DNA of 64,000 nt from Isoetes taiwanensis (lineage: Eukaryota > Streptophyta > Lycopodiopsida > Isoetales > Isoetaceae), in assembly GCA_021234155.1 (NCBI GenBank), contig JAJEKV010000158.1, positions 801,820 through 865,819 on the forward strand. Direction: 5' to 3'. Position 1 is the stretch's first letter. Every line of letters begins with the position of its first letter. The position numbers were made by a program, and so were the translations under genes. Positions 35,300-45,670 of the stretch are shown in pieces. The notes under the pieces are model-generated. The model ran no database searches. It saw nothing but the letters and a program-made list of their open reading frames with translations, and was not told where the DNA came from.

Positions 35300-35301
35300 A
35301 T

Positions 35302-35314
35302 TGGTATCAGAGCC
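35302..35314 (+). promoter_or_regulatory. Primer-binding site, initiator Met tRNA
   Basis: TGGTATCAGAGCC begins two bases after the LTR end, the standard plant LTR-element primer site. Confidence 0.9.
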
Positions 35315-36205
35315 TGGCTATTCTTGACGTTTGCAAGTTATCCGGTTGGCGCTGGAGATTGCAAACTAGAATAGAGATTCTTATTTTGACTATTCTTGGT
35401 GTTTGTAAGTCACCTAGTTGGTGCTGGTAATTGCAAACTAGAACAAAAATCTTTATCCTGAGAACCCAAATGATTTCTTTCCATGGATTTAATTCATTAC
35501 CAATCTAATCCTTTTAAAAGGAAGAGAACTTTCTAGAGTAGCCCTTAAATATCTGTATCGCAAATTCCTTTTTGTTGCAAGAATAAATGAATTTATTAGG
35601 TACAGGTGATTTGGAATAAGACAGCTGCAAAAATAGAATATTCTTCGTAGTGCAAAAAATGTACTGAAAGTAAATCTCAAATACACAATGTGCATATGGA
35701 GGAAATAATTGCAGGAACTTCTGAAGTTGAGAAGAATAAGATTGAGAAGAAAGCAGCACAAAGAGGTGGAGAGTGCAAATCGGTTACCTCTTATCTGGTA
35801 TGAAATTGATGTTTAAGGATTGTGATTAGAATCTTTAGATATTTCTTATTGCATCCTTATGGTTGAGGTTGGTGCCTCAACGGATAACTTTAGATTGTTG
35901 TCTAAAATTATGAGCAATAGTTGGTGCTACTAGGTTGAGGTTGGTGCCTCAATGGAAAATTTTGAGCAATACTTGATGCTACTGACTGAGGTTGATGCCT
36001 CAAGAATGGAATGGGTTGTTGCTCATGTCCAAGTAAATGGAATTAGTTGTTGCTCATATCCAAGTGAATGGGATGGGTTGTTGCTCATACCTAAACAAGA
36101 AAATGAGTGTTGGCACTCACCTATACAATTGAGTTGGTGCTCAACTTGTAGTTGACAGGTACAACCGTACAACTGAGGTCAGTTGCTTTCCAGAAAGGGA
36201 AGAAT

Positions 36206-37055
36206 TGATACGAATATGGTAGCTCGGGGGAGTGGTCTTGGATGCTAGTCTTGGGTGTCTAAGTTTGGCAAATTATTGGCAAGGAAAGGCAATAAAGGCA
36301 ACCTATGGTCTATATTTATGATGCTAAAAAGGCACAGCTAAATAAAAAAGGGCTAAAGTCGTAGTAGAAACCTATAAATAGACGTTGAACTTCAGTTACA
36401 TATATCTCGGCAAGCAGAGCTCCGATTGAGGCGATTCTTACTTCATTGAAACCGGCTCAGAGTCTAGTTTTTGAATTGAGGTGGCACTTTCTATGATTTA
36501 TCCGAATAAGAGAGATATAGCTGGAAGAGTGATAGGGGGTCAAAGAAGACTGCTCTACTCATTCGCTCTTGAATCTGATTCTAAGAAAGCCATTAGTTTT
36601 TCCTAGAGCTTCTGCTATTCTTGTTCAATAACCTGTTACTATCCTAGAGCCTAACTCTTGGTGTCTTATATTGGGAGTGCTAGCTCGAGGGAGGAGCTAC
36701 CAATGGAAGCTGATTGTCAGGCCTTGTCATAATTCTGCCAATTCTTAGCACCAAATGACCCGGTTGGGCGGTGAACTATCACCCGGTTGGGAGGTGAACT
36801 ATCATACATTGGTTATTGCATCTTGATCTAGCTCTAGTTTTGGTGAACTAGAGCTTGGCCAATCTGAATTATCCATGCAACTCATATTGTACGTTTGTTT
36901 CAAATAGAGATCTTTTGTCATTGCTAACAGTTTGATTGTGGATTATGTAGCAATTCTGGATGGATTACAGATTGGGAGACCATGAATTGATTGAGAAGCC
37001 TTAAATAAGGTTTCAGGGATATAAAAGGTATGGTTCATTGGTGTGATCCATAACA
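36206..37055 (+). repeat. Right LTR of the TRIM/LARD element
   Basis: It carries a tandem duplication of the words acccggttggg(c/a)ggtgaactatc near 36757-36805 that is single in the left LTR. Confidence 0.9.
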
Positions 37056-37065
37056 TGGACCTAAA

Positions 37066-37275
37066 AATTGGTCAACTTATCTCAGTTGAAAATTGCCAAC
37101 ATTGTTGCAAATAAGGTTCTTGGCCACCTACAGAAAAACATCAGTAAAAACCAATCTGCTTTTCTTCCTCAGAAATTCATCTTGAGGATACCCCTGCACC
37201 TCTCCACTGGAACTGGAACAAAACTGCATGCTAATCAAATTGGACTCTAGAAGAGGCTTTGATGCTATCTAAAGT
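37066..37275 (+). pseudogene. L1 RT fragment 1 (split LINE, plus strand)
   Basis: A frame reads LKIANIVANKVLGHLQKNIS and KNQSAFLPQKFILR, then LDSRRGFDAI, the RT region (family NQSAFxPGRxI ... LDFEKAFDxx) just before the first catalytic Asp block. It begins just after the TRIM target duplication and stops abruptly near 37275. The downstream RT continues at about 40905. Confidence 0.75.
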
Positions 37276-39137
37276 TAGCAATGCATGTAAACCCATGGCA
37301 AAGGAAGATGATGTCACTATGCACACCAAAAGAAAATAAATTTTTTAAGCTAAGTGCTGACAGCACTGAAGAAAACATTGTTCGGCTACGTAGATTGCAA
37401 CATTTTGTGTAATAAAAAGGATAACAAAAATAATGCGCAAAAGGGTTTAGAAAAGGTCCAAAGTGATGCAGAACTAAAATGGTAGGTTGAGAGAAAACTA
37501 GGTAGGTAGAAAAACTAAGATGGTAGAAAAATAGGTAGGTAGAACAAAAAACATAGTAGGTAGGGCCTATGTGTGCATGGGCAAAAAATTTTTGAACTGA
37601 TTTGAATACATATAAACGAACTGATTTTGTAAACAATGTATTGGCATATAGTATAGACTTTCATAAACCTTGCATGCAATAAACTGTGTGCATGCTTCTT
37701 TTCGCGAAATTTTTTTAAGGTTAGGCAATATCAAAATGTCCTGTTACAAAACTTCATGGAGCTTCAACTTGCAAAATAGTACAAGATCTGCAGCAGAAGG
37801 TAAATTATTTTCCTCTCATATTTTATATATTTGTGCATTTGTTGTACTTAAATGTTCATGGTGCATCAGATATGTGCATTCATTTGCTCAAACTTTTCAG
37901 GGAATATAAATAGCTGGATTTAATACATCTTGAGAGTTTTTACCATTTCTAGATAAATCTGATTTGGATTAAGACAAATTCGAATGGTCTAGATGCTTGA
38001 GGACTCACAAGTTAATTGGCGAAAGTGGCAGAGGTTGGACACTTAAAGCAGGGCGTTAATTTTCGTTCTTTGTATTTGCTGTAAGACGATTGAAAGCTCT
38101 AGATGCAGTATCTATTAACTTCCCTTTGCTTCTGTACATCAATTTTATTTGATGTTTTACAAACATTATGTTGGTTCCACTTTGCTGGTTCTAGATTCCA
38201 TTTAGATATTCTTGCAAATATTCCAGGTTTTATGACTTTATAAGTATTGAAAGTTAAACACATTTTTTAAGCATCTTCGTTTGCTTAGCCCATTCTCGAA
38301 CCAAGTGTTGTAGGTTTATTCTTTTATCATATGCCATTTGATTAAACGTAACTTACTTTAATAATTGCACCAAAGAACATGCCCCCAAAAGAGAAGAGTA
38401 TAAAGAAATTGTTAGCTCGCAATATATTGGATATTGAGTAATGTGAAACTATTCTAAGAACTTCAACAACCACATATTACTTTGAATGTTCAAATTTATA
38501 GTAAGATTCTCTTTATGCCCATGGAGCAACTCAATATGGTCTAATAAAACGTAAGCATTTAATGTGTTTTGTTTTAGACGTAGGGGCTCCTTCAGTTCCA
38601 TGTTGCTTTTTGTATCAATGAAAAAAATATTGAAATAGCATTCTACTCCTGCAATATACAAAAAAAAAATAAACATATGTCAATGTTATCCAAATGACAT
38701 ACCATTCTAACTTATGCGCGGTAGTGTAGTAAACATTAGCAGAATGTGATGAGCATTAATTAAGTAGCCTTTAATTAATGACATTAGCAAGGAGTTGAGA
38801 ATTTGTGGCCGAAAGATAATCACAATTTGTTATTGGTTGGAATTGATATGAGCCATTTTATATTTCAACAAATCTGGGTCGTTTCATTGCTCATATTGGA
38901 AATTGCTACATGTAATGCATGTAATTCTGTATGTCCATATTCGATAACATGTGTGCATTCCCTTTGTTTACAAACACAAAGTTAATACATTGATGATACT
39001 GTCATTAGACAATTTTAATCGCAAAAATAATTACAAAAGCAAAATAATCTCCATTCTTGCTAGTATCAACATGCGATATTGTCGAAGTTGCATGTAATGA
39101 CGTTAAAAGCCGAGAAAGAGCAGATGCCAGGACATTA
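37276..39137. other. Insertion DNA inside the LINE, likely Helitron interior
   Basis: No gene recognised. It ends at a Helitron 3' terminus. A TC-type 5' end is not clear, although the break at about 37275 is a candidate. Confidence 0.4.
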
Positions 39138-39167
39138 GCCCGGCAACGCCGGGCACACGTTTACTAA
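39138..39167 (+). mobile_element. Helitron 3' terminus, second copy
   Basis: The same 17-base hairpin GCCCGGCAACGCCGGGC as at 6888, then acacgttta and CTAA (CTRR). Only a few bases differ between the two termini, so they belong to one family. Confidence 0.8.
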
Positions 39168-40194
39168 GCCGATGTAATGGCATATGATAGCATGAGAAAA
39201 TCCGGGTTGATCCATGATCCCCAATCTTAGAATATTTTATTTTTGCCATCCATGCAAGTATAGTTATAAAATAGAACTATATTTTTCAATATCTTCTCAC
39301 AGAGAGACCGAAAACTAGTAGCAAAGTTATATTCCGTTTCTTTTTCAAAAGACGCAGGTTTTAGATTTTGGTTCCGGAAGACCAAAATCGAAGGGCTTGC
39401 AGTCGAAGGGCCTGGGCTTGCAGTTGCGCATGAGCCATGCATTTGCATGGGGCGATCATACAATCAGAGCTCTTGCAACCGGAGTTTTGCAGTAGGAATA
39501 CTTCGGTATTTTTTTAACCCTAGCATGATTTGATTTGGATGAAAACCTTAATGCTTTCCCATTCCAACCAAAATGTTGAGGTAAGAAGTTTCCTATTAAC
39601 AAGTTTCCTATTAACAAGTTTCCTATTAAGAAGATTCCTATTTATAGAAATAAAAGTTCTATAATTTCTACTCTGAAAACTCGTGGAATAGCATTCTGGG
39701 ACAATTTTGCGGATGAATTTGTTCCTTTTTCGTTTGCAAAATGAGGTTTGGGATGATTTAGAAAGCGATTTCCGCTGGTGGATTCTGGTGATTTTGCAAG
39801 TTTTGAGGTACTGAGTTATTTCTTCTCTTTGCAAGTAATTTCTAAAGAAATATGCGTGTATTTGCACTGTTTTTGGAACAATCGCTTGCATTGGAAGCAT
39901 ATTCAGTTAAATTTATGATTTAAATTCTTGTAAGAACAAAGTAACTCTCGTATAACGTAATTTTGGTTAAAAACTTGCAGCTAGAACCCTCGGTTGTAGA
40001 AATCTGATTAGCACATGCTAAAGTAAGGTTGTTATAATATTGTTATAATTTGAACAAGACTCAATTATTTCTGAACTTCGAAAAATTCCTCATGTTTCTC
40101 AAAGTTTTTCCTCTGTAATAGCTACATTAATTCTGCACTTGTTTTCCACATTTTAATTACCATTCAATGGAAACTGTCATTAAGAAATTAAATG
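39168..40194. other. No recognised gene; contains a 15-bp tandem repeat
   Basis: At 39586-39642 the unit aagtttcctattaac is repeated about 3.8 times. Other DNA is AT-rich without coding signal. Confidence 0.5.
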
Positions 40195-40426
40195 TTGTCT
40201 ATGCGTGCATAGCCAAGAGTTTTCAAAAATTGTTGCTTGTCTATGCGCGCATAGACAAGTAATATGTTTTAAAGCTCTACCTTATGCAAATACAGGATAG
40301 ACATTTACAAAACTAGGTGCTTGTCCATGCGCTTATAGACAGGACATACTAATTAGAAACTCCTTTCTATGCCCACATAGACAAGTAGCTAGTTTCTTTT
40401 GTTGATTCTATGTGCTCATAGGCATG
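40195..40426. repeat. Array of five palindromic tctatgcgcgcataga hairpins
   Basis: Copies at 40195-40217, 40236-40259, 40320-40343, 40363-40385 and 40404-40426. The second is a perfect 24-bp palindrome (half-site CTTGTCTATGCG). The others are imperfect versions that keep the stem arms (tctatg ... cataga) while the central dinucleotides vary. Start-to-start spacings are about 41, 84, 43 and 41. Confidence 0.85.
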
Positions 40427-40904
40427 TCTGTGTCCACTCCATGAGCTTTTCTGCTTTGGTCTTTATTTCTTCTTGGGAATGTTGAATGTTCAGTAATGTG
40501 CAACCTTAAAATATGTTTTGTAGGACCAAAAATGCGACAAATTCTAGTGCTTCTACAACAGTTAAAAATTACAAGCAAAGCAAGAAATCTATGGTTCCGC
40601 TTGTAGAAGCAAACATATGCTTCTATATATTTATGTGAAGATGAGTAATTGATCATTGAATATTTAAATGTATATTACTTGCTCTCTAAGTTCAAAAATA
40701 TAATAAAACTTGCTTTTTGGATTTCTCATTCAATTCAATGCAATTCAAATGCATAAATTTTATTTTTCTACAACTTGTGTTTATGAATGTCTTAAAAAAT
40801 ATGCTTATTTTACGTTGCTATAAGGAAATTACAACTGAGATCCCAAAACAGGCATGAATATCAGTTTTTTGAAAAGGAAATTTGCAATTGCATTATAGGT
40901 CATT
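40427..40904. other. No recognised gene
   Basis: AT-rich; end of the DNA that interrupts the L1 RT. Confidence 0.4.
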
Positions 40905-41917
40905 AGTGTGTTTGCTAGGTCACCTTGTTTATCATATGGGACTTTATGGAAAGAGCTCTCTAATTGAGAGAATAATGGGACTCAACAAAAATGTGTATTT
41001 GCTCTGCTCATAAATGGCACAAAGTTCTTTCCAATTGAGGGGGTAAGCAAGGATGCCCCTTGCCCTTACATTTTCTTATTGCATTCCAGGAGATTCTTAT
41101 TAGGCTAGTAGCTGTTAGAGGGTTTGAACAAACTCAAAGGCCCCGTAATGCATGGAACAAATGAGCATCTCACTATTCTCCAATGCGTATGACACTTTCA
41201 TCATCCTAGAAGTAAAAAGGAATACATCGGCAATTTCATCCAAGCCATCCAAACCTTTTGGCTCAGTCTTTAGAGTCTTTCTTAACATGGAGAAGAAGAA
41301 GGTTGACCATAGCATCAACACCTTGAGAATAAAAATTATTGATCCTTAATCAAGCTTATCACTCTATTGGGCCTCCCCTTGCAATTAACACGAACACTAG
41401 CGGACTTCGGATCCCATGATTAACGTAATCAAGAAAAAGGTGGGCTATCTAAAAACTCTATGTCTTTTTGCCGGTAGAGTCACTCCGACCAACTCCATTC
41501 TTACCAAGTACCATGGCTATTTCTCCTCTGCTTTGGTAGCAGATATGAAATATTATAAGCAACTCAAGCAATTCATGACGGACTAAATTTGGGCTACTGA
41601 ATTTGGCTGAAATTATCCACCCAAAGAAGAAGGGAAAGCTAGGTTGCAAAGACATGTTTCTCGAAGTTTGGGGTGCTAAGTACGTCTAGAAAGCAATTCA
41701 TGGCTCTTTCTCCCCAACCATAAAATTTATCAGGTATTGGATCTAAATTAGCAAACCCTTCAACAGCACCACAGTTAAGCATGAGCTTCCAGATTTTACT
41801 TACACTCAACTTTAGGCATCTCCCAACACCTCTCCTATCATCAAAAATCTCTTAAAAGCATGGAATGCAATATCCCCAAGTTACATTCATAAACCAATTG
41901 ATGTCAAAGGGTGTCGA
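40905..41917 (+). pseudogene. L1 RT fragment 2 (split LINE, plus strand)
   Basis: Broken frames read IERIMGLNKNV, LINGTKFFPIEG, a decayed ADD region (NAYDTFIILEVKRN at about 41176-41220), FLNMEKKKVDHS, then toward the end LGCKDMFLEVWGAKYV and AWNAISPSYIHKPIDVKGCR. Order and spacing continue fragment 1. It ends exactly where the large LTR element begins. Confidence 0.7.
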
Positions 41918-43509
41918 TGTAACGTTCACGACCGTGATATCGGTCCGGGCGGTATCGAAATTGTACTACAATGCAGCGTGCAGCCACTCAGGCTGCGATT
42001 AATGCGCCCGATGTGTAGCCAGGTGGGTAGCCCCTAGGGGGCAACTTGCTAGGAATGTGCATTTGTTATTAATGTGCACATTTACCAATGTGCACATTAA
42101 TGTGGGCACACCTTTCCATGTGGGCAACATTTTTACCCAGCCATTATGGGCAAGTGGGCCCATTCCCACTATCCCACATGCCTAAAGGGGATAATTGAAA
42201 CCCTAGCTTAACCCTTGTCTATTTAGGAAGGGAAACCCTAACTTGCCCATTTTTAGTTTCTAGGGTTTTAGAGCTCTGTTTTGGCTGCCCCAAGAGCCAA
42301 ATCAGCCTCGGGAACTGCAATGGGAGAATTGCACCATTAGTTTCCTTGATTCGAGCATTTCAGAGGGATGGTCGAACTCGGTCGGGGAGAACAACTCAAG
42401 GATGGGGTATTTAGGCAATTTAATAGCTTAAACCATATTTTAGTCATAGAATCGGTAGGTTTAGTCTATTAAATTGCCCATAGCACCCTCTAGATCTCTA
42501 GATACCGGACTCTAACTAAAGAACCTAACTCTATGATATAGATTAGATCTAGTTCTTTAGTTCTTCCTGTGATATATGGATGATGTATCTCTATGAACTC
42601 CTTGTATTGGGAAGGGGGGTAGAGACCAAGAAAGCTTGGTAGTAGATGCTCCTAGATTAGCCTCTCTAGCACACCTGTAGATTCGACACATGCATAAGAG
42701 CCACACACGGTTGTGGGTGAAGGGGCCTGGCGGCTTACAAAGAGGTTCGTGTTGGGACTCTTGAACGATCCCCACGGGTGTGTAAAGTCTATCGTGGGGA
42801 TCACTTGTGGACTAGGGTCTAATGCCTTGCCACCGTGCGTGTGGGCAAGGTTCGGGCTCGACACCCGAGTGGGTGATCGTCACTCTCCATTGGGGTTCAA
42901 GTCGAACAAGGCGTTGGCCCTCTAGTCACCTTGAGTCAGCATGTAGATCTCTCGGAGGGGAGAGATCCCCACCACCTATCGGAATCGGGAGATGCAACCC
43001 AGAGAATAGCCCTTTGGCTATGCATCCCACGGCTACTACAATCGAGGTCCCAACACTTTTCAGCCTACTACGCAAAGTGTTAAGGGAGGGGCGGATGGAG
43101 TGGACAACCCCATGCCATGTTCTTATACCAGCTAAATCCATTGCCATGAATTCTCATGCGCAATGAACTCTACGGAGACCTGCCGCCTACCATCCTTTCG
43201 AAGTCCGAAGCCTTGGTGGGACCCCCTATGTATGATGATGATCATTGTTTTATGCAGATGTTGATGCACCACCCTTCAAGGTGGATATGTGGTTATGTTT
43301 TATAACGACATGTATGTTTACGCCCACAGCCTAGGTAGGCCCCGAGGGAGATGGGGTAAATGACCCCTTCACTCTTCCCTACTCGGAACCCGCTCCGGTT
43401 GCAAAGTCATGTCATGTGGGGCCCGTGATCGGCATGGAGCTAGTATGGGGATGAACTCTGTTTTGTATACGGTGGTGAGTGCAACTGCATAGAGTAGGGG
43501 ACGACGGTA
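41918..43509 (+). repeat. Left LTR of the large element
   Basis: It matches 57617-59180 throughout, with scattered indels and substitutions (many at CG sites). The ORFs on both strands in it are by-products. Confidence 0.85.
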
Positions 43510-43524
43510 TGGTATCGAGCAATG
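43510..43524 (+). promoter_or_regulatory. Degenerate primer-binding site
   Basis: TGGTATCGAGCAATG is the initiator-Met primer site with one A missing. Confidence 0.6.
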
Positions 43525-43647
43525 TTCTTGGAGATCAAGAGCAAAGCGGCCATGCCCCATGAGTACTAACTTGATAGGATCCTCAAACCTCGGTATGGGA
43601 AATTTTTTTCATTTTTGTAGTATATGCTAAGCTAGTAACGAGTTAAA

Positions 43648-44103
43648 ATGAATGAGAACATAAAAGACAAAAAAATAGTGAGCAAAAAGACAAAATTAGT
43701 GAGCCAAATAGGATGGTCTCCCACGTCAGCGCCGGGACGGATAATGAAGATCTCACACGAAGGCCGCCGGATAATGAAGATCTCATTTCCAGCCTGCGGC
43801 GCCGGAAAGATAATGAAGATCTCATTCATGACAGATAATGAAGATCTCATTTTCAGCCTGGCTAACGCAGTTCATTTCCCAACGGCGCCCAGACGATGTA
43901 TAATGAAGATCTCATTCGTGACAAAAGGAAACAAGAAGAGGAGAGGGCGTAACGAGAGCGGAGGCCAAGGGTCAAAGCGGCAGAAGCAGAAGCTGGTCCA
44001 ACATTTTGAAGACTCAACAGCCTGCACAGTACACGCCAAGAGAGTAACACTAATGAAGAAGGACATGCAGCTTGCCAGCTACATCAAAGGAGAGCCTTAT
44101 TAA
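43648..44103 (+). CDS. ORF ending in a histone H3 C-terminal segment
   Basis: A 151-codon frame. Residues 115-151 read [20 protein letters not shown] and [17 protein letters not shown] then stop. This aligns block for block with the histone H3 fold C-terminus (LVxLFEDTNLCAIHAKRVT, then the IMPKDIQLARRIRGER region), including the stop position. A Lys/Arg-rich stretch ([19 protein letters not shown]) precedes it. The first 90 residues merely translate a repeated DNA word (IMKIS five times) and are unlikely to be ancestral. I infer a captured and mutated exon of an H3 or centromeric-H3 gene carried by the LTR element. With the H3 tail, alpha-N, alpha-1 and alpha-2 missing, a functional nucleosomal histone is very unlikely. 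The alternative, convergence, is implausible over 37 residues. Confidence 0.7.
   Translation: MNENIKDKKIVSKKTKLVSQIGWSPTSAPGRIMKISHEGRRIMKISFPACGAGKIMKISFMTDNEDLIFSLANAVHFPTAPRRCIMKISFVTKGNKKRRGRNESGGQGSKRQKQKLVQHFEDSTACTVHAKRVTLMKKDMQLASYIKGEPY
43738..43916. repeat. Five copies of ataatgaagatctca
   Basis: Copies start at 43741, 43771, 43810, 43835 and 43900. Each is nearly self-complementary around GATC. The first copy belongs to a larger module beginning gtctcccacgtc that recurs at about 44247 and 44463. Confidence 0.85.
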
Positions 44104-45253
44104 TTTCGTAAATGATAAAATTTTGTTTAATACAAAGTGTTTTAGAGTAAATTATAAGTGTATGAAGTTATTTAATTAAGTTGAGTTAGTAAGTTTTAGC
44201 TTTGTTTTAGTCAAAATGTTTATCCTAGGCCAATTCGGGAGAGGATGTCTCACACGTCGCCTTGGGGACAGAAAATGAAAAGTTCATTATTGGTGCGGGC
44301 GCAATGTGTGAGACCATCTTTGTGAACCATGCCCCAAAAAGTGCCCAAAAGCGCCCAAATCGACCAAATATGGGGGTCAATTCTGCCTAACTTCAAACGA
44401 ATCTAGCAGGAATTAGACCCTTATATCACCCAAATTGGACAAGTTTAACCCATTTAGAGCCAATGTCTCACACGTTGCTCCGGGACCCGAAAATGAAAAG
44501 TTCATTATTGGTGCGGGGCAATGTGAGACCTCCAAACTTTGAACCTCCATAACTTGAGCTGTGAGTCCAAATTGCCTGAAATTTGTTGTAATAGGGACCG
44601 TTAGACAGCCTAGAATCCATTTATGACCTCAAATTAGGCTAGAAATGTCAAACCCCAGCTCAAAATGACCAAAATTGCTCAAACCCTTGAATTGTTTTCC
44701 CAAACCGTGGTTTGTTTGTAAATAGAAGCATATCCCATTAGTACCCTAAGTATTGCTCTTCAAGTGATGCCTTACTCCTAGATAGAAGTGCCCAAGAACA
44801 CCCCTTTGTTATAGTCATCTAGACCTCAACATAGAAACCCAAGTCCAACTGTTGGTACATCACCTCTGCTCATGCCAAAGGCATAAACCTTGACCTAATT
44901 TTGTGTCCTTCTAATAGAGTTTGACTTATACAGCCACATTGGCCTCCCTATTTCCGGGATACCTAGAAAGGAGCTAGAGTCTAGAGCTGCCCAAGTCACT
45001 CCATGTGTAGAGATTGGACTCCCCCAAACCAACTTTGCTAGGACCATAGAGTATGCCTCAAACATCATGGAGGTTTTGCAAAACAACCCTCATTTCATGC
45101 CATACCACACGTCCTAGTGTCCATAGATTTGGAGATTATAGATATGTCTCCAGTAATGCTGCTCGAGCCATCTTGCTTGCTTATAGAGCCCAAAATGTTG
45201 TAGGAGAGCCCTTCAAGTAGACCCTTAGACTCTAGGATATACGAGCGTTACTT
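44104..45253 (+). other. LTR-element interior with broken coding-like frames
   Basis: Two copies of a ~65-bp module (about 44247 and 44463) containing tgtctcacacgt and aatgaaaagttcattattgg lie here. From 44925 to 45250 shifted frames read DLYSHIGLPISGIPRKELES, EYASNIMEVLQNNPHFMPYH and HRFGDYRYVSSNAARAILLA, apparently upstream parts of the next ORF. No known domain. Confidence 0.4.
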
Positions 45254-45670
45254 TTGAAGGACGGGGCCAGAGCCACAGAAGAGCTAGAGGCGCAACTCCT
45301 TGAAGACATCAAGATCCCATCCGATGTACAAACAGATAAGGAGAGGAGACCGAAAAGCGGACCCAATAGAGGGAAGCACAAACGACAAATACCTCAACCG
45401 GTAGAACGAGTAGAACAGACACCACCTATCATCAATCTTCATCAAATGGGAAGAATATTTGGTAACCAATCCGGCATCAAGAATTTTCTAGGTGTCAACC
45501 TCCCCGGCTACCACGCCCACGAGGTCACATCAAAAGAGGATCTTGACGCCTTCACCAACTCCACGCACATGAGTTTCAAATGGAAGAACGCAAGGCAGAA
45601 AAATACAGATGCGGGGAAGGCGTTAGACACCAATGCCGTGTTAGCATCACGAGCTGGGGCGAGGGCATAA
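45254..45670 (+). CDS. Unrecognised 138-residue ORF of the LTR element, possible gag remnant
   Basis: An open frame of 138 codons, hydrophilic, Lys/Arg-rich in the middle (KERRPKSGPNRGKHKRQ), followed by MGRIFGNQSGIKNFLGVNLP and EVTSKEDLDAFTNS. Its position between primer site and interior suits a gag, but there is no zinc knuckle and no match I can name. Upstream frames (from 44925) probably belonged to the same protein. Confidence 0.35.
   Translation: MKDGARATEELEAQLLEDIKIPSDVQTDKERRPKSGPNRGKHKRQIPQPVERVEQTPPIINLHQMGRIFGNQSGIKNFLGVNLPGYHAHEVTSKEDLDAFTNSTHMSFKWKNARQKNTDAGKALDTNAVLASRAGARA

Larger units (their letters stand above)
34519..37055 (+). mobile_element. Non-autonomous LTR retrotransposon (TRIM/LARD type) with TSD
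   Basis: Left LTR 34519-35299 (781 bp) and right LTR 36206-37055 (850 bp) both begin TGATACGAATATGG and end ATCCATAACA. The element is flanked by the 5-bp duplication TGGAC (34514-34518 and 37056-37060). The primer-binding site TGGTATCAGAGCC (35302-35314, initiator Met tRNA) follows the left LTR and a purine tract (AGAAAGGGAAGAAT) precedes the right LTR. A TATA box (CCTATAAATAGACG) lies in each LTR. The 906-bp interior has only short direct repeats and no gag or pol, so the element must have been mobilised in trans. The LTRs differ by a ~45-bp block missing from the left copy, a small insertion in the left copy, and a 24-bp duplication in the right. Confidence 0.92.

Noticed and set aside
42557-43560. 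ORFs within both LTRs (for example 42822-43166)
   Set aside because: They fall in a non-coding terminal repeat and are not conserved in frame between the two LTR copies.
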